Shown: in pieces, positions 28,322 through 38,446 of the stretch
Layout: each line of letters begins with the position of its first letter
Numbering within the stretch: the first letter of the stretch is position 1
Assembly (NCBI GenBank): GCA_963731625.1
Contig: CAVSWH010000001.1
Location: forward strand, 1,116,001 to 1,180,000
Source: PALSA-555 sp963731625
Lineage (GTDB): Bacteria > Actinomycetota > Acidimicrobiia > IMCC26256 > PALSA-555
Direction: 5' to 3'
Length of the DNA stretch: 64,000 nucleotides
Program-made: the position numbers and the translations under genes
The notes under the pieces: model-generated
What the model saw: the letters and a program-made list of their open reading frames with translations, nothing else
Databases searched by the model: none
What the model was told of the DNA's origin: nothing

Positions 28322-29615
28322 CACCCGCCCCCGCGGTCCGCGTCATCGTCGTCAACTACAACGGCGGCGAGATGACCCTGGACTGCCTGCAGGCGATGCG
28401 AGGCGACGGACTGGCCGCGGCCCGCGCTCGAGATCGTGCTCGTCGACAACGGGTCTCGGACGGCGTCTGGCGACCGCCGAGCGCGAGCTCCCGCAGGTCG
28501 CGATCCGCAGCGACACGAATCTCGGGTTCGCGGGCGGCGCCAACCTCGGCCTGCGGGACCTGCCGGACGACCTCGACTACGTCGCGATCGTGAACAGCGA
28601 CGTGACCGTCCGGACGACCTGGCTCGCGCCCTCGTGGCCGCGCTCGAGCGGGACCCGACGCTGCGGTGCCGCATGCCCGAAGATCCTGCTCGCCGACCGG
28701 TACGAGGCGGTCGAGCTCGGCGGGAGGCCCGTCGCGCGAGCGCGCTCGACCGACGCCAGGTGACGGTGCGGTTCTCGGGCCCGCGTCGGCGGCACGGACG
28801 TGCTCCGCCGCATCCGCTTCGCCGACGGGTTTCTCGGGCCGGAGTTCGCCCCCGACGGCACGCAGCCGTTCCAGTGGGCATCGGGGGACGCGGAGCTCCT
28901 GCTGCCGGGCGCGCCCCCGGCGCGCGCCGCGAGCTGCTGCTCGCGGCGGCCCACCCGCTGCGGGTGCAGGTCGACACCACGGCCGACGGGGCCGACGGTC
29001 GACGTCGGCACCCGCCCGACGTGGGTCGACGTCCCCGCGCCGGCCGAGCCCTTCGACGTGATCAACAACGTCGGGTCGGAGGTCCAGCCGGACGGCTACG
29101 CGGCCGACCGCGGCTACCTCGAGCGCGACGAGGGGCAGTTCGACCAGCCCGCGGACGTCGACGCCTGGTGCGGCGCCGCCGTCCTCCTCCCGGCGTCGTA
29201 TGCCCGGTCCGTCGGCCCCTTCGACGAGCGGCTCTTCGCCTACTACGAGGACGTCGACCTGTCGCTGCGGGGCCGGCGCGCCGGCTGGCGCTACCGGACG
29301 GTGCCCGAGAGCACGGTGCGCCACATCCACATGGCGACGAGCTCGGCCCGGGCGCCCGACGCCCTCTACTTCAACGAGCGCAACCGGCTCGTGGTCTTCA
29401 GCCGCAATTCCTCACCCGGGCGGACGGGCCGCGAGCTCGTCCGCTTCGTCGCCGTCACGCTCTCCTACTTCCGGCGTGACGTGGTCGCGCCGCTGTGCCG
29501 GGCCGGCCGCCCGTCGTGGACGATCACCACCGCCCGACTTCGCGCGCTCGTCGGCGCGTGCCGGCTCGGCCTTGTGCGGACGGCTGTCGCTCGACCCGTG
29601 GAGCCACCAACATGA
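28318..29615 (+). CDS. Family 2 glycosyltransferase (several frameshifts)
   Basis: A GT-A glycosyltransferase of about 430 residues split by at least five frame changes. Motifs in order: RVIVVNYNGGEMTLDCL, EIVLVDNGS, LGFAGGANLGLR, YVAIVNSDVTV (metal-binding DxD region), then an insertion domain with an INNVGSEVQPDGYAADRG segment, and WCGAAVLLPASYARSVGPFDE with YYEDVDLSLR. The insertion and the position directly after rmlD fit rhamnosyltransferase-like enzymes of surface glycans; dTDP-rhamnose as donor is inferred from context. Confidence 0.82.
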
Positions 29616-30687
29616 CCGGACACGACGTGGACCATCGCCGCGGCGAGCGCCACGCTCCCGCGGGTCACGGCGATCGTCCTGGCCTACGGCGCCGAGCCGC
29701 TGCTCGAGCCCGCGGTCGACGCCCTCCTGGCATCGGAAGGCGTGGACCTCGACGTCGTGGTCGTCGACAACGTGCTGCACGGACGGTGGCGTCGACCGCC
29801 TCGCCGGACGGCCGCACGTGCGCGTCGTCACCGCGGGGCGGAACCTCGGCTTCGCCGAGGGCTGCGACTTCGGCGCCGAGCACGCGACGGCGAGCTCCTG
29901 GCGTTCGTCAACTCCGACGCGGTCGCCGAGCCCGAGGCGATGGCGCAGCTCGCCACCGTCGCGACGCGCCCCGACGTCGGGATCGCTTCGGCGAGCCTGC
30001 GCCTGGCGGAGGACCCGAGCCGTCTGAACTCGGCCGGCAACGAGGTCCACTTCCTCGGCTTCTGCTGGTGCGGCGGTCTGGGCCGCCCCGCGACGGAGTT
30101 CCCCGAGGAGCGCGAGGTGGCCGCAGCGACCGGCGCGGCCATGATGCTGCGGCGCGAGACCTGGGACGACGCTCGGCGGGTTCGAGCCCCGGTACTTCGC
30201 GTACCACGAGGACACCGAGCTCAGCCTGCGGTGCTGGCAGCGCGGGCTGCGGGTCGTCTACGTGCCCGGCGCCGAGGTCGTCCACGACTACACGCCCGAT
30301 CGCGCCGGCTCGAAGCGCTACCTCGTCGAGCGGAACCGCCTCATCACGGTCCTCACCGTGTTCGAGACCCGCACGATCCTCGCGGTCCTGCCCCTGCTGC
30401 TCGCGGCCGAGGTCGCGATCTTCGGGCTGGCGTGCTGGGAGGGCTGGGCCATGGACAAGGTCCGGGGCTGGGGCTGGCTCGCCCGGCACACCTTCTGGCT
30501 CCGCGGCCGTCGCCGGGAAGTGCAAGCGGCGCGCCGGCGACCCGACGTCGAGCTGCTGCTGCGGCTCTCCCCGCGGATCTCCGCGGACTACCTGCCACTG
30601 CCCAGCCTCGCGGTGCCGATCGACGGGCTGGTCGGGCGCTACTGGACGGCCTGGGCGCGTCGGGCGACGGTCACGAACTCGTTGTAG
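29612..30687 (+). CDS. Family 2 glycosyltransferase with C-terminal membrane segment (several frameshifts)
   Basis: About 355 residues across at least four frame changes. It starts at ATG 29612, overlapping the stop of the preceding GT2 (ATGA), so the two are translationally coupled. Seen: VTAIVLAYGAEPLLEPAV, VVTAGRNLGFAEGCDFG, LLAFVNSDAVAEP, SAGNEVHFLGFCWCGG, GAAMMLRRETW, and FAYHEDTELSLRCWQ. A hydrophobic stretch (ILAVLPLLLAAEVAIFGLA) follows. Likely the second rhamnose-locus glycosyltransferase. It ends in a 49-base convergent overlap with the methyltransferase at 30639-31247. Confidence 0.82.
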
Positions 30688-31247
30688 GGGAACACCCCGC
30701 CCGCCCAGCGCGGGAACGGGAACGAGTCCTGTCGGACGACGTCGAGGTCCGCGGCCGCGGCGATCTCCTCCTGGGCGGTGAAGTCCAGGAAGGCGACGTG
30801 CGTCGAGTCGGAGCGGTACCCGCGCTCCTGGGGCGTGATCAGCACGACCGTACCCGCCGGCCGGACATAGCCGAGGTACTCGCGGAGGAGCGCGACGCCG
30901 TCGATCGGCGTCAAGTGCTCGAGCACGTGGGCCAAGAGCAGGGTCGAAGCGTCCGCTCCGGCAGTACTCGGAGGACCGGAAGTCCTCGGACGTGAACGCG
31001 GTGTACCCGGCGCGGCGCGCGACCTCGATCGACGCCGCGTTGTGGTCGACCCCGACGCCGTTGCCGTCGAGGTTCGGAGGTTCCGACCGATCCCGCAGCC
31101 GACATCCAGCGTGAAGCCAAGGTCGAGGCGGCGGAGGTACCGCCGGTACGGCGCCTGGACGTCGAAGACCCGCTTCCACCACAACGAGCTGAGCCGCTCA
31201 AGGCGATCGGTGTACGCCGAATCGGCCGTGTCGCGCGGATCGTTCAC
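30639..31247 (-). CDS. Class I SAM-dependent methyltransferase (two frameshifts)
   Basis: About 200 residues. Motif I is LDVGCGIGRNL; the adenosine-binding acidic loop is VGVDHNAASIEVAR, found in the next frame; then LLAHVLEHLTPIDGVALLREY and VRPAGTVVLITPQERGY. The C-terminus (DSFPFPRWAGGVFPYNEFV) resembles glycan-locus O-methyltransferases. It starts at GTG 31247. Frame changes near 31080 and 30955 interrupt motif I-II. Substrate unknown, probably a sugar of the local polysaccharide. Confidence 0.8.
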   Translation of the reverse strand: MNDPRDTADSAYTDRLERLSSLWWKRVFDVQAPYRRYLRRLDLGFTLDVGCGIGRNLRTSTATASGSTTTRRRSRSRAAPGTPRSRPRTSGPPSTAGADASTLLLAHVLEHLTPIDGVALLREYLGYVRPAGTVVLITPQERGYRSDSTHVAFLDFTAQEEIAAAADLDVVRQDSFPFPRWAGGVFPYNEFVTVARRAQAVQ

Positions 31248-31449
31248 GAGCGGGCATCCTCCGAGGTGCGCCGCCCAATCCTTCTACACTCGAACACGTT
31301 GTCAGACCATGTCGACGGCTGCAGAACACCGACGAAAGTATGACTCAGCGCAGCGGCTCGCACCCGGTCCTGACCACACGGCCTGACCAGGCAGCGCCGA
31401 GGCGCACCGCGCGTCGGCCGACCTCTGCGCATGGTGCCGGTGCGGTGAC

Positions 31450-32206
31450 GTGAGCGACGACCCGCGCCGGGTCACGTCCGACGCCACCCTCATCGTCATC
31501 CCGGCGTACAACGAGGAGAGCGCGATCGCAGACACGATCAAGGAGGTCCGCTCCGACGTGCCCGCGCTCGACATCGTGGTCGTCGACGACGGGTCGTCAG
31601 ATTCGACAACCGCCGTGGCACACGGCGCCGGCGCGCCGCGCCGTCCGCCTGCCCTTCAACACCGGCGTCGGCGGCGCGGTGCGCACGGGGCTGCGCTACG
31701 CCCTCTACCACGGGTACGACCGGGTCGTCGTCGTCGACGCCGACGGGCAGCACGATCCGGCGGGGGTGCACACGCTCCTGGTCGCCCTCGACGACGGCGC
31801 CGACCTGGCGATCGGCAGCCGCTTCGCCCAGGCCACCACGCCGTACCGGGTGGGTCGGCTCCGGCGACAGGCGATGCGCGTCCTCGCCACGGTGGTGCGC
31901 TGGGTGACGGGACAGCGCTTCACTGACGTGACATCGGGGTTCCGGGCGTTCGACCTGCAGGCCATCAAGCTCTTCGCCACCCGCTTTCCGTCCGAGTACC
32001 TCGCCGACACTGTCGAGGTGCTGCTCATCGCGTGCGCCAACGGGCTGACCGTGACGGAGGTACCGGTCACGATCCGCCCACGCTTCGCCAGCCTGCCGTC
32101 GACGCGACGCACCCGGCTTGTGCTCAACTACCTGCGGCTGCTCGTCGCGATCGCCGGATCCGACTACGCCAGCCGCTGCCGTGCGCTGAGAAAGGGCTCC
32201 GCATGA
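31450..32206 (+). CDS. Polyprenyl-phosphate-type family 2 glycosyltransferase (one frameshift)
   Basis: About 251 residues, resembling DPM1/GtrB-like transferases that load a sugar on a polyprenyl phosphate carrier. Seen: LIVIPAYNEESAIADTI, DIVVVDDGSSDST, LPFNTGVGGAVRTGLRYA (after one extra base near 31640), VVVDADGQHDPAGV, and AIGSRFAQATTPYRVGR. It is followed by a DUF2304 membrane protein overlapping by ATGA, a very common pair. It starts at GTG 31450. Confidence 0.87.
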
Positions 32207-32556
32207 CTACCCGCACCCATATCGTCGCGTTCGTCGTCGTGGTACTCGCCGCGCTCTCCGTCCTGCGGGTCGTGCGCGCCGGCGGGCTGCGCAGCAAGTA
32301 CGCCCTCGTTTGGGGAGGCGTCGGCGTGCTACTCATCCCGTTGGCCGCGTTCTCCGGCCTACTCAGGCAGTACTCGCACCTGATCGGCGTGCAGTACCCG
32401 CCGACGGCGCTGCTGCTGACGGCGGCCGGACTCCTCTTCATGCTGTCGCTCCACTACTCGTGGGAGCTGTCGCGCACCGAGACGCGGCTGCGCCGGCTGG
32501 CCGAGGAGGTCGCCCTGTTGCTCGACGCGATCGAGGTGCGCCAGCCCGACGCCTAG
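32203..32556 (+). CDS. DUF2304 small membrane protein
   Basis: A 117-residue protein with three hydrophobic segments (IVAFVVVVLAALSVL, YALVWGGVGVLLIPLAAF, PPTALLLTAAGLLFML) and a coiled cytoplasmic tail (SRTETRLRRLAEEVALLL). DUF2304 proteins are found next to GtrB-like glycosyltransferases and probably act with them at the membrane; function is not established. ATG 32203 overlaps the stop of that gene. Confidence 0.85.
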   Translation: MTTRTHIVAFVVVVLAALSVLRVVRAGGLRSKYALVWGGVGVLLIPLAAFSGLLRQYSHLIGVQYPPTALLLTAAGLLFMLSLHYSWELSRTETRLRRLAEEVALLLDAIEVRQPDA

Positions 32557-32729
32557 GTCGCGACGGTCCGGGATCCCGCAGCTTTCGCACCACGACAGCG
32601 GCCTTCGTGCAAGCGAGAACCGCAGCGCACCGGCCCAGTTGCTTATCAGGCGAGGACCCAGGGAGGCTGACTGGGACGGCGGAGCATGATGTTACGGGCT
32701 AGTGCGCGGGTGTACGGAGCAGGACATCG

Positions 32730-33149
32730 GTGATGTTTCGTTCTTCGACTCGTCCCCGACTATCTCACGATGCGGCGTTCGCGCTGGGCTGTTTTGTCGT
32801 GTGCGTCGCCGTGTCGGCTGTTTGGGCTCTGACGGTTCCACCATTTGCGATTGCTGATGAGTCTTCACAGGCCGTGGTGGCCGAAGCGGTGGCGGGGCTT
32901 CATCTGCTCCCTAAGCTCGAATACCAGGCGACGCGGAGTCGGCAGCGCTGTTCTCTGAACCGATCACCGCCACCTATGTCGCCGTACCGGTACCCGCGGT
33001 GCTGGCCGACCGCGTCTTCGCGACCTACGGGCAGCAGGTCATGCGAGTCGATCCGGAGACACCGCGGGGCGCCAGGTCGGCCGCCCAGCCAGCTCGCTTC
33101 GAACGAGGACCACGCGGCTCGATCTCGCCTGAGCGGGGCTGCTCTATGA
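32730..33149 (+). pseudogene. N-terminal fragment of a DUF2142-like membrane protein
   Basis: Encodes one transmembrane segment (LGCFVVCVAVSAVWALTV) followed by PPFAIADESSQAVVAEAVAG, which matches the N-terminus of the full DUF2142-type protein just downstream (TPLFAAPDEPSHVIRAVAAA). Two frame changes occur within residues 65-115, and the frame stops after about 140 residues, far short of the family. It looks like a truncated duplicate. It starts at GTG 32730 (or ATG 32733). Confidence 0.55.
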
Positions 33150-33171
33150 TCACCCGCCGACGGCATGACCG

Positions 33172-34801
33172 GTGGGAGCACACCTGAGACCCGAGCCGCC
33201 AACTCAACTGCTGCACCGGGCCTGGACGTGTGTGCATCGAACGAGGCGAGCACGCTGGTGGTCCACGTTCACGCTGCTCGTGCTCATTCTGTCCGCCTGG
33301 TCGATCGCCACACCGCTCTTCGCCGCACCCGATGAGCCCTCGCACGTCATCCGCGCGGTTGCCGCGGCGCACGGTGAGTTCTCGGTCAAATCGGCCCGGC
33401 TGAGCCGCACTGCGCTTGCCGCGCTGCAGCGCCGTGGAACGCTCGGGAACCTGCGCGGCGCGGAGACCATCCGCGCCGCGACGCGGGAGCTGATCCCGGA
33501 GATCTACGCGAGCGGTTACAACGTCGGCTGCTTCGCCTTCTACCGCGACCGCACGGCCGCATGCGAGTCGTTCACGGGACCGACCACGCTCGCGAACGTC
33601 TACACGACGTCGGGCCGCGAGCCTCCTGCGTACTTCGCTGCCGTCGGACTCGTGTCCTGGGTCACGTCGCCAGGCGCGCAGACCGTGTACGTGATGCGCT
33701 TGCTCAGCGCGCTGCTGTGTGCTGCGCTCCTGGCGTCAGCCTTCGTCACCACCGAGCTGTTCCGTCGGCCAGCGGTGGCGGCGCTCGGTGTCGCGCTGGC
33801 CTTCACGCCGATGGCGCTGTTTCTCGGCAGCGTCGTCAACCCGAGCGGAATCGAGATCGCGGCAGCCATCACCGCGTGGATCTGCGGCGTGGCGCTCGTG
33901 TGGCGCACAGACGGGGAGATCGATCGCCGCCTCGTGGCCCGGCTCGCCATCGCCGCCTCCGTCCTGGCGCTCGCCCGACCGCTCGGACCCCTGTGGGTCG
34001 CCTTCGTCGGCGCGTCGATGCTCGCGGTCGCCCGGCGCGGGACGGTCCGACGGCTGCTCCGCGTACCGACGGTCCGGTACGCCGCCGAGCTTGTCGCCTG
34101 CTTCGCCGCGTTCCAGGGGATCTGGAGCGTGGCGGCAGGGACGCTCAACGCAGGGCTGAACAACAACGGGGGCGCCGTCGGGCCGTACGACCTCCTCCTG
34201 CGCGACTCGATCGGTGGGACCTACCCCCGGTTCCAGCAGATGGTCGGCATCTTCGGATGGCTCGACACGACGTCGCCGTCCGTCACGTACGTGATTTGGA
34301 TCGTCGCGCTGGGTCTCCTGGCCGTCCTGGCGGTCCTGCTCGCCTCGCGGCGCATCAACATGACGCTCGCGGGTCTCGCCGCGCTCGTGATCGTCATCCC
34401 GGTCGCCTTCGAGGCGCCGGACCTGCACACGAGCGGTTTCTACTGGCAAGGACGCTACACGCTGCCGCTCGCCGTCGGCGTCCCAATTCTCGCGGGGCTG
34501 ACCGTCGCCTCCAGCGGCGAACTCTCAATGATTCCCGGCGCCGCCGTGTCCTCTACCTGCTGGCGGCGCACTCCTCGTTGCGCAGGCCGCCGCGTTTGTG
34601 CAGACGCTCCGCCGATACATGGTCGGGTACGAGGGCAAGCTCCTGTTCTTCGTCGGGCCGGCCTGGCAGCCACCGCTGCCCGCGCTGCTGCTCATCGTCG
34701 TGTTCGTCGCGGCCTACGCGGCGCTCCTGGTGCAGCTGACCGGATCACGGCGCGTCGGCGCGGACCGGCCCGCAGTGCGCGCACCCGACGGCACCGAGTG
34801 A
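33172..34801 (+). CDS. DUF2142-family multi-pass membrane protein (C-terminal frameshifts)
   Basis: About 540 residues with ten or more hydrophobic segments. The N-terminus has a first TM helix and the APDEPSHVIRAV motif characteristic of DUF2142 proteins, which resemble GT-C glycosyltransferases: an acidic residue pair in the first extracytoplasmic loop, then many TM helices. Two frame changes near 34545 and 34575 move the last TM segments (LLFFVGPAWQPPLPALLL) to another frame. Family members lie in surface-polysaccharide loci and may add a sugar from a polyprenyl-linked donor made by the GT2/DUF2304 pair; that role is inference. Confidence 0.78.
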
Positions 34802-34878
34802 CGCACGGCGACGGCCGTACGTCGCATCCGCTCCGGTCGGGCCGGCGCTGGCGGACGGTATGCTGATGTGCTCTGACT

Positions 34879-35880
34879 ATGCGTCGAGGACGTGTACGGA
34901 TCGCCCTGGTCGGGGCTGGGGCGATGGGAAGCCTGCACGCGCGCGTCGTGAGCCAGTCGGCGGAGAGCCACCTGGCGTGTGTGATCGATCCTGACCCGGA
35001 GGCGGGCCGGGCGCTCGCCGATCGCTACGACGGGTTGTGGTTCCCCGACGTCGACAGCCTCGACGGGTTCGACGCGATCATCGTGGCCGCGCCGACGCCC
35101 GAGCACGTCGCGTGGGCCGAGCGTGCTCTGGATGCGGGGAAGCCGGTCCTGGTCGAGAAGCCCGTCGCGGAGGACCCCCGCGAGGTCGAGCGACTCGTCG
35201 ATCGAGCGCGCCGGACCAACACTCCGATGATGTGCGGCCTCCTCGAGCGGTTCAACCCAGCGGTCATGACGGTGTCGTCGATCGTGGAGGAACCCATCCA
35301 CATCGCGACGGTGCGGCACTCGCCCTTCGTCCAGCGCGCCCGCACGGGGGTCGCGTTCGACCTGCTGATCCACGATGTCGACCTGGTGCTGCGAATGGCA
35401 CGGGCCATGCCGGAGCAGCTCACCGCGGACTTCGGCTACGCCCACCCCAAGTCGGAGCCGGGCACGGAGGACGTCGCAGAGGCGACGCTGGCGTTTCCGA
35501 CCGGCCTGCTGGCGTCGTTGTCCGCGAGTCGTGTGTCGCAGCGCAAGATCCGGTCGCTTGAGATCGCGGAGCTCGACCGGCTCTTCGAGGTGGACCTCGT
35601 CCGCCAGGACATCACGATCTACCGCCACGTCGAAGAGGACTTCTACGCGAGCAGCATGACCGAGGGTGGGCAGACGAGCGGCTATCGGCAGCAGACGGTC
35701 ATCGAGGTCCCCGCGATCCAGCACAGCCGCGAGCCGCTCGCGGGCCAGCTCGACCATTTCATCGCCATGCTCCACGGCGACGTCGATGCCAACGAGGAGC
35801 TGTCCTCCGTCTTGCCCTGTCACGACGTCGTCAGTCAGCTCGTCGCCGCGGCGCACGATCAAGGGTCCACGACGCTGTAG
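34879..35880 (+). CDS. Gfo/Idh/MocA-family oxidoreductase
   Basis: An NAD(P)-dependent sugar dehydrogenase of 333 residues. The Rossmann motif is ALVGAGAMGSLHARVV; EKPVAEDP carries the conserved Lys; LLIHDVDLVLRM holds the catalytic His region. Near the aminotransferase and acyltransferase genes it could act like WbpB, oxidising C3 of a UDP-sugar before transamination. A TATGCT box (34859-34864) 14 bases before the ATG is a likely -10. Confidence 0.88.
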   Translation: MRRGRVRIALVGAGAMGSLHARVVSQSAESHLACVIDPDPEAGRALADRYDGLWFPDVDSLDGFDAIIVAAPTPEHVAWAERALDAGKPVLVEKPVAEDPREVERLVDRARRTNTPMMCGLLERFNPAVMTVSSIVEEPIHIATVRHSPFVQRARTGVAFDLLIHDVDLVLRMARAMPEQLTADFGYAHPKSEPGTEDVAEATLAFPTGLLASLSASRVSQRKIRSLEIAELDRLFEVDLVRQDITIYRHVEEDFYASSMTEGGQTSGYRQQTVIEVPAIQHSREPLAGQLDHFIAMLHGDVDANEELSSVLPCHDVVSQLVAAAHDQGSTTL

Positions 35881-35975
35881 CCGGCGTCGACTCGCGCCGC
35901 CCTGTACCTACTCGCCGGTGGACTCGCGCCACAAGGTGATAGGAGCGCCGCCGGTGGGCGTGCGGCTCCCGCGAC

Positions 35976-37151
35976 CTACGCGACCTGCTCGTAGAGCTCG
36001 AGATGCTTGCGCGCCACCGCGCCGATCGTGAAGTCGGTGCGGATGAACTCGCGCTCGGCCTTCGCGATTCGCGTCGCGAGCTCCGGCTCGTCGAGCAGCC
36101 GCACCATCGCCCGAGCCAGGGCGTGATAGTCCTCCGTACCGATCAGCACGAGGTTCTCCCACGAGCGCAACTCCAACCCGGGAAAGTTGTCGGTGTCCGC
36201 GGCGGCGATCACCGGCCGTCCGGTCGCCATCACTTCCAGCGTCGTCGTCCCCAAGCCGAAGCCCTGGTGGTCATGGGTCTCCATGTCGGCCGCCGCGACG
36301 ATGTCGGGGACCCTCGTCCGGGCCAGTGCGCCGATCGCCAGGATGCTGTCACGCACGCCCAACTCGTCGGCGAGCTCGAGAAACGCCGTGTCATAGACCT
36401 CGCCGACGACGACGACCCGCGCCGTCGGATAGCGCTGGAGGAGCTCGGGCAGCGCGCGCACCAGGGTGAGCCGGTTGCGCAGCGGGATCACATGACCGAG
36501 CGACAGGATCAGCGGGTCGGACCCGATCCCGAGATCGCTGCGGACGGTGCTCCCATCCGCGCCGTCGAAGCGTGTCGGGTCGATCCCAACGACGATGGGC
36601 GCGAGGCGTCGATCGGGAACGCCATAGCGCGCCTTGACATAGCGCCGCATCCACTTGTCGAAGACGACGACCGTGGGACGACTGAGCGCGATGAAGGGGC
36701 GGACGAGGATGAAGTCAGCGACTCGCAAGACGAAGCCGTAGAGCTTCGAGGTGTGGATCAGCGGTGTGTGCACGGTCAGGACGACCGGGGCGCCGTGTCG
36801 CCGGGCCCAGATCGAGGTCATCCAGGTCAGGTCGAAGAACTGCCCGTGCTGATGGATGACCTCAGGCCGATGCGCCGCGAGCAACGCCTTCAGCCGCGAC
36901 CAGTTGCGAGGTGACGCGACCAAGGGGATGTCGTAGTTCATGCCCAGCCGCGTCTTGGGCAGGTGCCAGCCCGGGAGGCGCACGACGCGATAGCCATCCC
37001 GCATCTCCTCCCGGGGCGCGTCCTCGTACGCCGCGGTGATGACGAGCACGTCATGGCCATCGCGAGCGAACTCGACCGCCAACCCTTCCGTCATGTGCGC
37101 ACTGCCGCTCGCGCGCGGCACGAAGAAGTTGTTCACCAGGGCAATCCGCAT
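35976..37151 (-). CDS. Family 4 glycosyltransferase
   Basis: A GT-B fold enzyme of 391 residues. N-terminal acceptor domain: IALVNNFFVPRASGSAHM, EVIHQHGQFFDLTW, VLTVHTPLIHTSKLYG. C-terminal donor domain: LILSLGHVIPLRN, VVVVGEVYDTAFL, and a degenerate EX7E region near GFGLGTTTLEVMATGRPVI. ATG 37151 gives the canonical start. Reads minus, with the acyltransferase gene upstream on the same strand. No frame change. Sugar specificity unknown. Confidence 0.88.
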   Translation of the reverse strand: MRIALVNNFFVPRASGSAHMTEGLAVEFARDGHDVLVITAAYEDAPREEMRDGYRVVRLPGWHLPKTRLGMNYDIPLVASPRNWSRLKALLAAHRPEVIHQHGQFFDLTWMTSIWARRHGAPVVLTVHTPLIHTSKLYGFVLRVADFILVRPFIALSRPTVVVFDKWMRRYVKARYGVPDRRLAPIVVGIDPTRFDGADGSTVRSDLGIGSDPLILSLGHVIPLRNRLTLVRALPELLQRYPTARVVVVGEVYDTAFLELADELGVRDSILAIGALARTRVPDIVAAADMETHDHQGFGLGTTTLEVMATGRPVIAAADTDNFPGLELRSWENLVLIGTEDYHALARAMVRLLDEPELATRIAKAEREFIRTDFTIGAVARKHLELYEQVA

Positions 37152-37280
37152 GGTCGCTCGCCCTACCGTCCGCCCCGGCCTACGCCCTGCGACCTGGCCG
37201 CGTGCCGCAACCGAGCGGTACGACCACTCCACTTCGGCCCCCAGGCCCAGCCTCGACCCACGTCACAGATGATGACTATC

Positions 37281-38360
37281 TCACCCCGACGGGGGGGCCA
37301 GCAGGTGCAGGCGGGCAGGCGCGCCATCGACCTCGCCGCGCTCCAGCCGGTACGAGCGACCACAGGTCGCGCACTCGACACCCTCGTCCGGCTGGGCGTC
37401 CAACCGGCTGTGGCACACGCACGACCAGCCCTTCTGGCGGGCCGTGTCGCCGTACACCAGCGCGTAGGGCAGCACGTCGTGGCGGACGACCGATCCCGTC
37501 CCGAGAAAGGCACCCGCACCGATGCGCAGCAGCTGGTTCACGCTGGACGCCGGCCCGATCCACACGTCGCTTCCCAGCTGCACCCAGCCCAGCAGGATGA
37601 CGCCGGCGCCGATCGTGCAACGCGGGCCGCACGCAACCGCGTGCGCGACGTACACGTGATGGTCGGTCAGCGTCTGTACCCCCAAGTACGTGAAATCGCC
37701 GTAGAGGCCCTTGTCGACGCAGCTCGTCGAGCCCAGTCGCGTGTCCCGGTCGAACCAGACACCTCCGGCATGGCGCAGCACCCGTCGCGGGCCGGTCGGG
37801 CTCGTGGTCTCGAATCCGTCGTCGCCGACCACGCTGTTCGCCTGGAGCCGCGCACCGACCCCCACGTACGTGTTCGGATAGACGACGACGCCCGGGCCGA
37901 CGTCGGCGTCGTCGTCCACGTAGACGTGCTCACCCACCGTCGCAGTCGGGTGCACGCGTGCAGTCGGGCTGCGGTAGCTCGCGAGGGTCTCGTATCGGCC
38001 CTGGTCGATCGCCCGCTCAGCCAGGCGGCAGAACGCCTCCTTCGGTGAGCCGGTCGTGACGATGCAGTCGTTGCCCTCGGGGATCGCCTCGGCGAGCTCG
38101 GGCCGCGTGACCACGACATGGCCGGTTGCGTCGCGCAGGACACCGGCGAAGCGCGGTGACTCCAGGAACGTCACGAGACCCCCGCTCGGGAGCGCCGCGA
38201 GCAGCGAGAGGGGGCCGAACCGCCGCGGCGTGACCCCGCTCGACGTCCGGAGCTGCATGTCCGACTCGACGAGTGACGCGAGGTCGAAGTCGATCACGTG
38301 CAGCGCTCGCGGTTGACCGTCCGCGTTGATCAGTTGGTGCGGCTGCAGTTCGGGCGGCAA
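37281..38360 (-). CDS. LpxD-like hexapeptide acyltransferase with C-terminal zinc ribbon
   Basis: About 359 residues from a TTG at 38360; GTG 38297 is an alternative start. The N-terminal domain (about 20-120) resembles the LpxD uridine-binding domain. Residues about 130-310 are a left-handed beta-helix: VHPTATVGEHVYVDDDADV, NSVVGDDGFE (LpxD-like), a candidate catalytic His in VYVAHAVACGP, and IGAGVILLGWVQLGSDVWIG. The tail has a CVC...CATC pair that looks like a zinc knuckle. Actinobacteria lack lipid A, so it more likely N-acylates an amino sugar; the nearby DegT aminotransferase supports this. Confidence 0.8.
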   Translation of the reverse strand: MPPELQPHQLINADGQPRALHVIDFDLASLVESDMQLRTSSGVTPRRFGPLSLLAALPSGGLVTFLESPRFAGVLRDATGHVVVTRPELAEAIPEGNDCIVTTGSPKEAFCRLAERAIDQGRYETLASYRSPTARVHPTATVGEHVYVDDDADVGPGVVVYPNTYVGVGARLQANSVVGDDGFETTSPTGPRRVLRHAGGVWFDRDTRLGSTSCVDKGLYGDFTYLGVQTLTDHHVYVAHAVACGPRCTIGAGVILLGWVQLGSDVWIGPASSVNQLLRIGAGAFLGTGSVVRHDVLPYALVYGDTARQKGWSCVCHSRLDAQPDEGVECATCGRSYRLERGEVDGAPARLHLLAPPSG

Positions 38361-38446
38361 GGTCCAGGGCGCGGAGCAGAGGTCGCCTGTGACGCCAAGC
38401 AGGCGCCGTTATCCTAGCCTGACCCCATCACGGGTTCTCGTAACGC

